Source: Photobacterium profundum
GTDB taxonomy: Bacteria; Pseudomonadota; Gammaproteobacteria; Enterobacterales; Vibrionaceae
DNA length: 64,000 bases
Direction of reading: 5' to 3'
Assembly (NCBI RefSeq): GCF_003026285.1
Contig: NZ_PYOD01000001.1
Location: forward strand, 372,001 to 436,000
This document shows, piece by piece, positions 9,701 to 17,248 of the stretch. The notes beneath the pieces were generated by a model. It saw nothing but the letters and a program-made list of their open reading frames with translations, was not told the DNA's origin and searched no databases. The position numbers and the translations under genes were made by a program. Every line of letters begins with the position of its first letter. Within the stretch, counting starts at the first letter, position 1.

Positions 9701-10583
9701 ATTTAGAATCAACACCACCCTCATCAAGCGTATCAAAGGCAATAACCTGAAAATCTAGCTCAAGACCAACCGTATGCCCTTTTGTTGATCGAGAAACCCA
9801 GCCATCGCTCTTTTTTATTTCAACACCCTGAATGGTATCGATATTGCCAAATTTTTCCGATAAAACACCATCTGCACCAGCGGTTTGAATATTGATATTG
9901 TTATAATTGCTAATATCTGCAGTACCAATTCTAAAATCAGTTAATGTCAGATCGGATTGAATACCAAAGTTAAATGCTTGATATAGGTACTGCTCACTAT
10001 TAATAAATTCGGTATAAAAATTTGAGGCGACATCAGGAAAGACGCGCATTTTTCCTATGACAATCATCATTGGCTCAAAAAGACGAATGCTATTTTTTAG
10101 GCCAGAAATAACATAACGCTTCTGCTCATTCACCTCTTGAGCATTCCCGCCACCTCCTGCTGACGGTGGTGGTACTAATGAATTGATTACAAGGCTAGCG
10201 CCAACCAATACAGCTGCAGTAACAAGAGCACTACCAACGGTACCAACGGCAAACCCACCAGCAGCCGCTAGCGCCGGTGGAAAATAAATAGAAATTGCCA
10301 CTAATGCAATCATGCCTATAATTTGACCGGCTTTCCCACGAACTGCAGCCCTGACATTGATGACATCGTTATTTTTTATAACGTAATCTTCCCACCCCGA
10401 AACAAGCTTTTCATCGTTAATGAATACAACGACAGGGTGGCCATCATAAATTTCAATCCCAGCGCGAGATAAATAAGATGAAAGCGTCTCACCTTCAATA
10501 AAGGATAGGTTGTACTCCTTTCTATTATCAGTCAGTAGCGGATTGGGCAGATACGTAAGCATTGCATCTTTTAACTCAGCCAT
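6705..10583 (-). CDS. Tail tip attachment protein J (host specificity), with I-like N-terminus
   Basis: 1292 residues, the largest gene here. Residues 1-75 form an I-like/ubiquitin-like segment. They are followed by the hydrophobic Gly/Ala stretch (about 87-140) seen between the I- and J-like parts in siphovirus tip proteins. The centre carries the J-type baseplate-hub region (about 150-700), and the rest contains beta-sandwich, fibronectin-III-like segments (about 790-1000). It forms the distal tail hub that contacts the receptor and lets the tape measure and DNA exit. The start overlaps the end of the K-like peptidase gene by 13 bp. Length is close to lambda J plus an I domain. Confidence 0.85.
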   Translation of the reverse strand: MAELKDAMLTYLPNPLLTDNRKEYNLSFIEGETLSSYLSRAGIEIYDGHPVVVFINDEKLVSGWEDYVIKNNDVINVRAAVRGKAGQIIGMIALVAISIYFPPALAAAGGFAVGTVGSALVTAAVLVGASLVINSLVPPPSAGGGGNAQEVNEQKRYVISGLKNSIRLFEPMMIVIGKMRVFPDVASNFYTEFINSEQYLYQAFNFGIQSDLTLTDFRIGTADISNYNNINIQTAGADGVLSEKFGNIDTIQGVEIKKSDGWVSRSTKGHTVGLELDFQVIAFDTLDEGGVDSKSIAVSIEVYTIATDGTQTRYDTLTLSLTGMKISSVRTTHRIHINDSGEYLVKVRKTSIDVESTKKTRRLSWVSLKAFQEDNADYSGQRRVGVSIKASGQLSGQVDQFNAICQSTIPVWTGSTWVKQFTSNPAWWLLWWFRGSKDSAGRRQYGAGLPDSRIDMDSIKAFAAWCNRKNLECNAVINSSQSVKNVAEIISRCGRGQTTWQTGKYGVIWDADDLSHIAVFSPSNIKSRTFSIDYVSGKLADEFIVNFKNADSNWAAESVRATVGGISDPDNPVEIDFIGCTNKDQAGREASLLAASQEFFKRRTHWETDIEGLVASKGDVVLLSHDMVSWSNSGRMIDGGDHFTIYLDADVPQPASANSAVLGIRYPNGHYETYMVSAVDGNKVSLKAPIPSSADNPLPGSGTYPACEYMWFYDSAASPGRKVKIVDVVSMGSEGFKFTAIDYTNDYFLAESNPYIYHRGFSSTTVDLGSTVTEHVVGLNVIEGRRLTRENVRLPTANASWMALLNAEIYLFKYKNNDGGTWREIRTEYQDVSFDAPKGIYDANVTAVLKGGRLTQPSPISFTIEDAAFKASDVFGLKADISNNGVIISWDDSLDPDYVKTELRFGATFETAEVITEVKGNTFLSKWLPAGNNRFWARHWNPSLPSATAASVNLNVAPPSDVKISRSSMQVNALSLSWEDAKTSQPIKSYTINIGSITGDITTATFYGKAGADSRSDVIIFTSGGDFRVFMSVEDVAGNISNIRHIDVTAALPANFAIALNYDASRGAVLSNAEYIDGELLMPLNTTETWDQHFKFRHWNTVQDQINANFPIYFEPGTESASLVSTKDLGKILSAATISVRIAQSHHIGNVSAKIKIEWSSNNASWTSAPEGAIEVQANNVRYIRISIFATGQDRDDLIVITSIDVDIRVEDKTESGRFVLKSTDTNGTIFTPTKKWLDIVSAIVTPQNSPAIARTNVIIDDSGSTPVVKVMAWDTHNVRIGGTVSILLGGY

Positions 10584-10963
10584 TTGTAGAATCCCTCTAC
10601 ACCACCATGAGCATCTATCCGCATTCTGCTCATGCGTTCCATCACAACACCCATTCCGGTCAAATTATGTAAGCATTGCCATTGCCCATTGACGAACGTC
10701 GCCACACCAATGTGAGATGGCACACCACGGTCATATAAAATAACCGGATGCCCTTCTATTGGCTCATCAACACGAATAGCAAAATCATGCTTCATTGTAT
10801 TAATTGCAGCCCCTTGCTCCTGATTCTCTATGGGTCTGTCAGCGTGCTCTGGCGAGATGATTTTCAACTTCAACTCATCTCGAGCGACATCAACCGCAAG
10901 ATCCAGACAGTCATATGTCAGCGGATCAAAGTTCCTACCTATATATTTTTCTGACCAATGCAT
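10571..10963 (-). CDS. Tail assembly NlpC/P60-like peptidase (K-like)
   Basis: 130 residues. The Cys in YDCLDL (near 19) and the His in SHIGVA (near 81) fit the Cys/His pair of NlpC/P60 cell-wall peptidases carried at siphovirus tail tips. Such proteins cut peptide crosslinks of peptidoglycan during DNA entry or tail assembly. Gene order L-like, K-like, J matches lambda. The start overlaps the stop of the DUF1833 gene. Confidence 0.75.
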   Translation of the reverse strand: MHWSEKYIGRNFDPLTYDCLDLAVDVARDELKLKIISPEHADRPIENQEQGAAINTMKHDFAIRVDEPIEGHPVILYDRGVPSHIGVATFVNGQWQCLHNLTGMGVVMERMSRMRIDAHGGVEGFYKWLS

Positions 10964-11439
10964 TAGAACAATCCAGGTGATCTTTCTGGTGTGAATTTAA
11001 TGGTAACGGCTGGCTTGTTTAGCAAATCAACGTAGCCAAGCGTTGCGGTTATTTTTTTAGGGTCAATGGACACATCCATGATGTCTAGCTCAATCCCCCA
11101 CTCAACACGCTCTGGGTTGGAGCGTAAAATTTGCATGATCATGCAACTTCCACCTTCAAACCCTCGAGAGTTATCAAGTTCATCGGTTAAGACTCGTCCA
11201 ACGTTATCTATAGATAGTTGTGCTTGTGGCGTTTTCCCTTCACCCTCGTCAGGTAATGAGATTTCAATAGGAAGTGCGGTATATTGATTACCACCGTGAG
11301 TGATATCTTGCGTGTCTGCCACTATTCGTGCGGGTTCATTAAAGCTCTGATGATGAATTTCAATTAAAATTAACATCGGCTCATCAGCAGATGTAGAATT
11401 AATATTAACCTTGGCTTTATTCGTATAATAACGAGGCAT
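10963..11439 (-). CDS. Minor tail protein, DUF1833 family (L-like position)
   Basis: 158 residues. The pattern IVADTQDITHGGNQYTALPIEISLPDEG followed by ALSIDNVGRVLTDEL is characteristic of DUF1833 tail proteins, which occupy the distal tail-tip position of lambda gpL. It overlaps both neighbours by single bases, so it is translated as part of the tail operon. Confidence 0.75.
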   Translation of the reverse strand: MPRYYTNKAKVNINSTSADEPMLILIEIHHQSFNEPARIVADTQDITHGGNQYTALPIEISLPDEGEGKTPQAQLSIDNVGRVLTDELDNSRGFEGGSCMIMQILRSNPERVEWGIELDIMDVSIDPKKITATLGYVDLLNKPAVTIKFTPERSPGLF

Positions 11440-11798
11440 TATGTTAGTCCGATCGATTCAATCACTACATTCGCTTCCCAAATATTTCGAGCAACCATGT
11501 GCCATGAGAGCTTACCCTCTTGGAATCTTGCCGTAAGCGTACCTGAGCTACGAATAGGGTCTTTATAGGTAAACCAACAGGCACCTTTAATATCGTTGAT
11601 ATACCAATGATCAAACTTAACTTTGTCATCAAACGTAGTGGCGACTACCTTTGCTCGTCTGGTCATGATTGGCATTGAAAACTTAGGGCGTTGTTTGGGT
11701 ATTCCACCTTCCATTTCTGTTCGATCAATACCAAGGTCAAGATCCTCTCCATAATCCATTGCAAGCTTTATCCCATCAGGAAAAATTGGAAGTGCCAC
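11439..11798 (-). CDS. Minor tail protein (M-like)
   Basis: 119 residues with no strong motif. Position directly after the tape measure, length and the beta-rich sequence (FDHWYINDIKGACWFTYKDP) fit the small tail-tip protein corresponding to lambda gpM, which joins the tape-measure end to the tip. Start and stop overlap its neighbours. Confidence 0.65.
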   Translation of the reverse strand: MALPIFPDGIKLAMDYGEDLDLGIDRTEMEGGIPKQRPKFSMPIMTRRAKVVATTFDDKVKFDHWYINDIKGACWFTYKDPIRSSGTLTARFQEGKLSWHMVARNIWEANVVIESIGLT

Positions 11799-14191
11799 TA
11801 TCTACCTCCTAATGCGCCTTTTAACTGACCACCACGATGAATATCTTCTAAAATGACATTCACCACCATTCGCTTAAGCGTGTTGTCATATTTGGGCTGA
11901 GACTGCCTAGCCGTTACTTCATTGCTCGTCTGATTAATAACATTAACCTCAACACTGCTCATGCCATCGCCACCACTAGATGAATTACGTACACCCAGTC
12001 TTCCCTGTGCATCGCGGGTTAATGGCATAACCGCTTCTGGACCCGCTTCACCCATTAACCCAGCACCTTTGGCCATCGGGAAAAATGTTGGTTTCGTAAC
12101 GACACCGCCATTAGCAAACTTCTGAATACCACCGTCAAAAACCCCACCGTTAGCAAATAACCCAACAGCAGAACTAGCAAGAGGGCCCGTAATATTTTTT
12201 TGGATTGCGATCCGAATAAGATCACTAATAATGCTTGAGGCTAGGCTCTTAAAGTCCGCTTTCCCCGTCACGACAAAATCTGTCAGTGCATCAGTGGCAC
12301 CACTCATCGCATCTTGAATAGCTGCTTTTGCTTTATCACTCGACTTCTTGGCTTCTTCGGCAAACGTCTTAAACCCTGACCGCGCACCATCGAGTGCACC
12401 CATGATGTTATCTTTGTCGGGAATTTTCTCGATACTGATATCAGTACTCAATTTAAGCCGATCATTTTGCATTTTAGATAGCAATTCATTAAGAGCATTT
12501 TCCTGGCTAACCACATCATCTTCATGGCCCCTTCTTATGCTAATTTCATTCTTCATTGCTGCTATTAGTGCATTATTGTATGTATTGGTAATAGCCAGCT
12601 TTTGGTCTAATACCGATTGCTTAGCTTCTTTAAAATCAGCATCTGAAATTTGTTCTTTTTCATTCAAAGCCGTTTGCCGAGACAAGAAACTATCAAGATC
12701 AGTCAGTGAATTATCATAAGATATTCTGGCTGCACTTCGGATTCGTTTAATGCCATCAAGACTTTTCTTATAAGCCTTTTCAATGGCTTCAGTCCGACGT
12801 TTATCCGGCTTATCATTTAACGTTTTATTGAGGATGGTTATCTGCTCGCTAAGGTCTTTTGCCTTGGCTTTTAGGTTGGCAATCGATTCAGCCTGCCCAG
12901 CAAACGGCTTCATCTCTTTAATCAGTTTCAGGTTTCCCTCTGTCACTTTAAGCTCACTCTGAAGCTCGAGTAATGCATTAGATGGTCGACCAAGGTTCTT
13001 TAAATCATCCCATAGGTTGGTGAACACTGTCCCTACACTACTGGCCGCACGTTCAAGAAAACCCAAATCTTCTACCGCCTTTTTTGAAGCGTTGCTGATT
13101 TCCTCGATATACGCTTTTTGAGCCAGTGACGCAGCAGCAGCGTTGTTACCCATCGATGTAAAGGTGACGAGTTGTTTGTAGGTGGTTTTATCAAGAAAAT
13201 TGAACTGCTTGTTTAATGCCAGAGCCGCTTTTAATGGTTTATCAGACAGGGATGAGATGCCCTTGGCGTACTCATCCAGCGTCGATATTCCCGCTTTCTG
13301 GGCCTTAATCCCCATAGCTATCACTTCACCAGTAACAGCCGATGCCTTTACATTCGCCCTCTCAAACACTGTAATGGCTTGTGCAGCTGCTCCTCGTGTT
13401 ACACCTGCAAACTCACTCGCTGCGAGTGTTGCGTCTATCATTCCTTCCTTTGTATAACCCAGGGCTTCACCTGTTTTGTACATCTGTACTGTGGCTTCAT
13501 GTAATTCACTCTGACCTTTATAAAACGCATAAAACAAACCACCCGCAATAGCGGCAGTAACCGTTATAGGATTAATCATTGCGCCAATAGCTTTTGTCAC
13601 CCCTCGGATAGCGGGTTTAATGCCCCCGAACATATCTTTGATCTGTCCACCTTGCTGGAAGAGCACTTGCAACGGTCTTTGGCCACCCTGAAGTGACACA
13701 AAAATATCTGTAAATTGTGCTGGCAGCCCCTGCATAGCGAATCTCATTTGCTTAGCGGATCGACCGGCTTTTACTTCAGCGTCTGATAGCCCGTTAAAGC
13801 CAACAGCGTTTTTCTTAATTTGGTTATTGGTATGTGACAGAGTATTGCCAAGCTTGCGATTGGCTTTCTCTGTTCTATAAATCTGATTGGTGATGCCGTC
13901 ATATTTACCTTGGAGATCTTCAGGTAAGACTGAGATCCCTTTAAGGATCTCTTTGGTACGTTGGTACTGTGATGACAGTTTTGGCGTATCAAGGGTTAAT
14001 GCCTTATTGAGGTTAGCGGTACCTAGACCTTTTAAGCGACGTTCGAGCTTTTTAACCTGCTCGCCAGTTAAATTCACTTCACGCTGAGCAGTTTGCCCAA
14101 ACTCTTTAAATTCAGACTTTATATTCTCTAGCGTTTTATCAAGGCTAGATGCATCGCCAGTAATGGGGATATTTAAAGAATCAGACATCAT
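11798..14191 (-). CDS. Tail tape measure protein
   Basis: 797 residues. Long helical/coiled-coil N-terminal and central parts (ILNKTLNDKPDKRRTEAIEKAYKKSLDG and similar) flank a hydrophobic Gly/Ala segment near 195-225 (MINPITVTAAIAGG). The Gly-rich C-terminus (FANGGVFDGGIQKFANGGVV..., GEAGPEAVMPL) is typical of lambda gpH-like tape measures. It sets tail length and is ejected ahead of DNA. By the usual ruler relation this predicts a tail of ordinary lambda-like length. It directly follows the G/GT chaperone pair that coats it during assembly. Confidence 0.92.
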   Translation of the reverse strand: MMSDSLNIPITGDASSLDKTLENIKSEFKEFGQTAQREVNLTGEQVKKLERRLKGLGTANLNKALTLDTPKLSSQYQRTKEILKGISVLPEDLQGKYDGITNQIYRTEKANRKLGNTLSHTNNQIKKNAVGFNGLSDAEVKAGRSAKQMRFAMQGLPAQFTDIFVSLQGGQRPLQVLFQQGGQIKDMFGGIKPAIRGVTKAIGAMINPITVTAAIAGGLFYAFYKGQSELHEATVQMYKTGEALGYTKEGMIDATLAASEFAGVTRGAAAQAITVFERANVKASAVTGEVIAMGIKAQKAGISTLDEYAKGISSLSDKPLKAALALNKQFNFLDKTTYKQLVTFTSMGNNAAAASLAQKAYIEEISNASKKAVEDLGFLERAASSVGTVFTNLWDDLKNLGRPSNALLELQSELKVTEGNLKLIKEMKPFAGQAESIANLKAKAKDLSEQITILNKTLNDKPDKRRTEAIEKAYKKSLDGIKRIRSAARISYDNSLTDLDSFLSRQTALNEKEQISDADFKEAKQSVLDQKLAITNTYNNALIAAMKNEISIRRGHEDDVVSQENALNELLSKMQNDRLKLSTDISIEKIPDKDNIMGALDGARSGFKTFAEEAKKSSDKAKAAIQDAMSGATDALTDFVVTGKADFKSLASSIISDLIRIAIQKNITGPLASSAVGLFANGGVFDGGIQKFANGGVVTKPTFFPMAKGAGLMGEAGPEAVMPLTRDAQGRLGVRNSSSGGDGMSSVEVNVINQTSNEVTARQSQPKYDNTLKRMVVNVILEDIHRGGQLKGALGGR

Positions 14192-14484
14192 TAATCCTCG
14201 TTAATATTTTCCAATGCGTTTTTTTCAATCACTTGCAGGCTAAAGAAAGCATCCCGTTTAACGTCTACACCCCAGCCCTCGATATCCATCCATGAAAAAA
14301 TGACGTTATAATCAAGCCCGATAACCCCATTTTGTCCACATCGCCATTGCGTCGACATTCGGCTGAATAGTTGAACAGCAGGCCAATTTTCAGGCCATAC
14401 CTCTTTATCACCATCACCTGGCTCAAAATCATCCAATGACATACCCAGCATTTTTAAAGCTGCATCAATATTTTTCCCTACCAA
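14191..14484 (-). CDS. Tail assembly chaperone extension (T part of GT)
   Basis: The listed frame opens at a TTG (14484), but it is more likely translated only as the C-terminal part of a frameshift product. The frame is open back to the slippery site at 14505-14511 and continues ...KLTKAASVLVGKNIDAALKML. In lambda the GT protein binds the tape measure and recruits the tail tube. The C-terminus overlaps the tape-measure start. No good ribosome site precedes the TTG, which supports frameshift expression. Confidence 0.8.
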   Translation of the reverse strand: MVGKNIDAALKMLGMSLDDFEPGDGDKEVWPENWPAVQLFSRMSTQWRCGQNGVIGLDYNVIFSWMDIEGWGVDVKRDAFFSLQVIEKNALENINED

Positions 14485-14501
14485 TACCGATGCAGCCTTT
14501 G

Positions 14502-14876
14502 TTAGTTTCCCAGTCGGCGCTCAAGCAACGTACTGCGATGCTCATCAACAATCGCAGTGAATGCATCTGGATACTCATCACACAACTTAACGATATTCGC
14601 TTTAGTAAATTCAGCATCAATGTCCCATCCCACTAAAATTTGTTGCAAGACTTTGGCGTATTGATCAAATGTTTTCTTAACAACAGCTTCATTGGTTTCA
14701 GCCAACGTGGTTGTTTTCGTGTCATTATCCCCCCAGCCATCTGATAGTTTTGCATACTCCAAGCTAGTGAAATATTTGAACGTGAGTGGCAGTTCTTGGC
14801 TTGAACCGCTAGCATCAATCAGCTCAACCTTCCCCTCAAATGAATCGGGTGTTTTACCTAGCACTAATAAAGACAT
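14502..14876 (-). CDS. Tail assembly chaperone (G-like)
   Basis: 124 residues, acidic, between the tail tube and the tape measure, with the typical FDQYAKVLQQILVGWDIDAEFTKANIVKLCDEYPDAF pattern of tail chaperones. It is not part of the virion in known relatives; it coats the tape measure during assembly. It ends at a TAA directly after a GGGAAAC slippery heptamer, so a minority of ribosomes should make a G-T fusion of about 228 residues spanning 14876-14191. Confidence 0.85.
   Translation of the reverse strand: MSLLVLGKTPDSFEGKVELIDASGSSQELPLTFKYFTSLEYAKLSDGWGDNDTKTTTLAETNEAVVKKTFDQYAKVLQQILVGWDIDAEFTKANIVKLCDEYPDAFTAIVDEHRSTLLERRLGN
14505..14511 (-). promoter_or_regulatory. Programmed -1 frameshift slippery site GGGAAAC
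   Basis: In the G frame the sequence reads CTG GGA AAC TAA, placing the heptamer G GGA AAC (X XXY YYZ) right before the stop codon. Slipping back one base gives GGG AAA CTA ACA AAG and enters the open T frame. Lambda uses the near-identical GGGAAAG at the same gene boundary. Confidence 0.88.
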
Positions 14877-14885
14877 CTCTTTCTC

Positions 14886-15524
14886 CTAAGCTTTTGTATA
14901 ACGAGTGGGACGAACGATAAGACTAATGGTGACGCCGATGGCCATTACCTGATCTTTAGTCATGCTGGGTGTTTCATTCACCGAGATATAAGCGTGGTAA
15001 TAGAGTGTGGCGCCATTCGGTAACGTCGCTCGGATAACCTGAGTCTCTTTTCCATCAGCCGCTTTTTTTAACGCTATATAACCAGGTAAGGTATCGTCAT
15101 CAGCAATGCTCAAGGTCAGAACAACAGGGGATGTTCGCGTTGGGATCTGTGTTTCAAAGTCATTTTCAAGGAACGAATAAGTGGCGAACTGCTGATCACC
15201 TCCTGACGTCTCGGATGAGATAACCTGCGTAACCTGCTGCCAATCAGATACTTTTATCAACTTCCCTGAACTCATACCGCTAGGGAATTGAGTCGTATCT
15301 GAGGTATCAATGCCCAACAGTTTTAATGTCGCCCCCACCTTTGCGACCCGCTCATTGATATTGCTCCACCCACTTTGAACAATAACAATGTCGTTGGTCG
15401 CAACCGTACTTCCGGCAACGGTTGCGACAGCATCCGTTGCATTAGTCAGTGCAGACATGACTGCAGGTGCAGCCTTCGTTTTAGCTATCGCAAACACGAC
15501 GCCATTAGGTAGTGAAACGGCCAT
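14886..15524 (-). CDS. Major tail (tube) protein
   Basis: 212 residues starting MAVSLPNGVVFAIAKT. It has the beta-rich fold pattern and the VTISLIVRPTRY ending common in lambda-like tail tube proteins. It is placed between the tail terminator and chaperone genes as expected. It polymerises into the hollow tail tube. Ten bases separate it from the chaperone gene. Confidence 0.8.
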   Translation of the reverse strand: MAVSLPNGVVFAIAKTKAAPAVMSALTNATDAVATVAGSTVATNDIVIVQSGWSNINERVAKVGATLKLLGIDTSDTTQFPSGMSSGKLIKVSDWQQVTQVISSETSGGDQQFATYSFLENDFETQIPTRTSPVVLTLSIADDDTLPGYIALKKAADGKETQVIRATLPNGATLYYHAYISVNETPSMTKDQVMAIGVTISLIVRPTRYTKA

Positions 15525-15533
15525 GAAGCCTCC

Positions 15534-15893
15534 TCAATTAGTGGTAAACCACACGTTGAAATCTTGAGCTAAGATGTAAAACCCATCAGGATTTTCATCT
15601 GCTATCGTTACAGGTTCGGTGCGTGGTGATGATAAAAATACATCGGTACTCACCATGGCTTTCTCGATCTCTTTCATTGTTGTTGCGGCTTTTATTGCCG
15701 TCGTTTCAAAGAATATGACCCTTACGATCACGTGCGACTTATCAGCTGCAGTGTTATCCATAAAGTAAATAGGAGTACCACCGAGCCTTTCCCAAATCGC
15801 GACCGGTGCGTGAATCGCAAACGGACCTTTTACGGGGAAGCATTGATGCACCACCGATGACACAACGGCATACATCTTTTCTTCAAGCGTCAT
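15534..15893 (-). CDS. Tail terminator-like protein
   Basis: 119 residues. Length, position after the HK97-gp10-like gene and the pattern FAIHAPVAIWERLGGTPIYFMDN...VIVRVIFFETTAIKAATTMKEIEKAM fit the tail completion/terminator (DUF3168 or gpU-like) group that caps the tail and joins it to the head. The start overlaps the previous gene by 4 bp. Confidence 0.7.
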   Translation of the reverse strand: MTLEEKMYAVVSSVVHQCFPVKGPFAIHAPVAIWERLGGTPIYFMDNTAADKSHVIVRVIFFETTAIKAATTMKEIEKAMVSTDVFLSSPRTEPVTIADENPDGFYILAQDFNVWFTTN

Positions 15894-16387
15894 GTTGCCC
15901 GCCTTGCATTCAGTACCTTAAAAAACCGCTCTTCAAAATTCAGTCGAGCCTGCGTTTGGCCTTTATGGACCGCAGGGAAAAAGAACGGAACGGATTTTCT
16001 TTTGTATTCCGCTACCGTCACCTTGGTATTCGTTTTCCACTCGCCCGTCTTTCTATCCAGATACACCGGGTGATGCCTCACCTGGCCATACTCGATAAAG
16101 TTAAGAAAGTTAGCATTCGACGTTCCCTGTACGGCATTTTCTGACACCGTTTTGTTCCACTGGGGCATCACGTTATACACAGCGAAACCCACCTCATTAA
16201 CAGAAAAACTACTGCGCCCTGAAATGATGAAATCACTGCGACCAAACCGTTTCTTTCCTTCAGCATCGAGCGACGCTTTAATCGTTTGAGCGGCCTCTTT
16301 CGTACCGGAGAACACAGCATCAACAACGTCTTCTTTGAGGCAGTCGACATAAGCATCAATGCGACTCACATCCACATGCATTTTCAT
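15890..16387 (-). CDS. HK97 gp10-like neck/tail protein
   Basis: 165 residues. It has an N-terminal helix with DAVFSGTKEAAQTIKASLDAEGKKRF, then FLNFIEYGQVRHHP and a basic C-terminus ending in FEERFFKVLNARR. This is the usual pattern of HK97-gp10-type minor tail or completion proteins. It overlaps both neighbours by 4 bp. Confidence 0.75.
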   Translation of the reverse strand: MKMHVDVSRIDAYVDCLKEDVVDAVFSGTKEAAQTIKASLDAEGKKRFGRSDFIISGRSSFSVNEVGFAVYNVMPQWNKTVSENAVQGTSNANFLNFIEYGQVRHHPVYLDRKTGEWKTNTKVTVAEYKRKSVPFFFPAVHKGQTQARLNFEERFFKVLNARRAT

Positions 16388-16704
16388 GAACGTTTCTCGA
16401 TCAAGAGATCCATAAATTCCATCGTTTCTTCATCAGGTAATACGTTGGTAATGGCATAGGTCATCCCTCTATGAATAAGACGCATGTCCTCATCGATGTC
16501 CTCTCTATACCGAATACGTACGCTGCCACGCCGCACAGCCGTGTCGATACCATTTCTCATGGCCTCTATTCCACGCTCAAAACGCACATTGCCCCAGACA
16601 GAACAGATCTCTGCATACTCTGTAATCGGCTGACCAGCAGCATCAACATGCGATCGGTCTGTACCTTCAATCGTAATTCGATGATTCATTCGCCCAACGT
16701 CCAT
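16384..16704 (-). CDS. Head closure / head-tail adaptor protein
   Basis: 106 residues. MDVGRMNHRITIEG, then a barrel pattern with VWGNVRFERGIEAMRNG, VRIRYREDIDEDMRLIHRGMTYAITNVLPDEE, is diagnostic of SPP1 gp16/HK97-type head-tail adaptors (stopper). It closes the DNA channel after packaging and binds the connector below the portal. Confidence 0.85.
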   Translation of the reverse strand: MDVGRMNHRITIEGTDRSHVDAAGQPITEYAEICSVWGNVRFERGIEAMRNGIDTAVRRGSVRIRYREDIDEDMRLIHRGMTYAITNVLPDEETMEFMDLLIEKRS

Positions 16705-17021
16705 TACACCCCCTTAGAGTAATCAATGTACTTATCAAGCAGGTGCTCGGAAAAAGGGCTCATCGTTAATGGCTTCTCGGTTGCCAGCCGACGCTGGGCA
16801 TACATTTCCAGCGTGGCCAGCTTGACCCATGAAACCAATGGCGCCGGTAAATAGCCATACTCAGTCCTCACCTCAGTAAAAGACCGAAACAGACGCCCTT
16901 CACACAGTGCAATGGCAGCAGCCGTTAATGACTCGATATACAAATCTTCATGGTCATGATCCACGCGCAGGTGCAATTTCATGTCTTTCAAACTGATGGG
17001 TGAGGTCGCTGAATCCAACAC
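16704..17021 (-). CDS. Head-tail connector (gp6-like)
   Basis: 105 residues. MLDSATSPISLKDMKLHLRVDHDHEDLYIESLTAAAIALCEGRL matches the helical gp6-like DNA-packaging/connector family (first helix LKxHLRVD-E-D). It binds under the portal ring. Adjacent to the stopper, one-base overlap. Confidence 0.85.
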   Translation of the reverse strand: MLDSATSPISLKDMKLHLRVDHDHEDLYIESLTAAAIALCEGRLFRSFTEVRTEYGYLPAPLVSWVKLATLEMYAQRRLATEKPLTMSPFSEHLLDKYIDYSKGV

Positions 17022-17026
17022 GGCGT

Positions 17027-17230
17027 TTACTCCAACACGTCTTGTTCTAAATTAACGGCATCTTCCTGACCCGTTGCTTTAAGCTCATGGTCAATCGCGG
17101 CTTTTGCTGTATCAACAAAGCCCAGCTCCTCTAACTCATTAATCGTTTTCTCAGGGCCGGTGATAACAATGCCTGGGCCAATATCAAATACACGCAGGCG
17201 TTTAAGTACGAGTGCTTTTTTGTTAGCCAT
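17027..17230 (-). CDS. Small head-region protein, unknown
   Basis: 67 residues between capsid and connector. A short beta segment (LKRLRVFDIGPGIVITGPEKTINELEELGFVD) with a tail of acidic residues. Many HK97-like phages have a small protein of this kind here, sometimes called a head fibre or neck protein; I cannot name it. Confidence 0.6.
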   Translation of the reverse strand: MANKKALVLKRLRVFDIGPGIVITGPEKTINELEELGFVDTAKAAIDHELKATGQEDAVNLEQDVLE

Positions 17231-17248
17231 TGGGATACTCCATAACAG

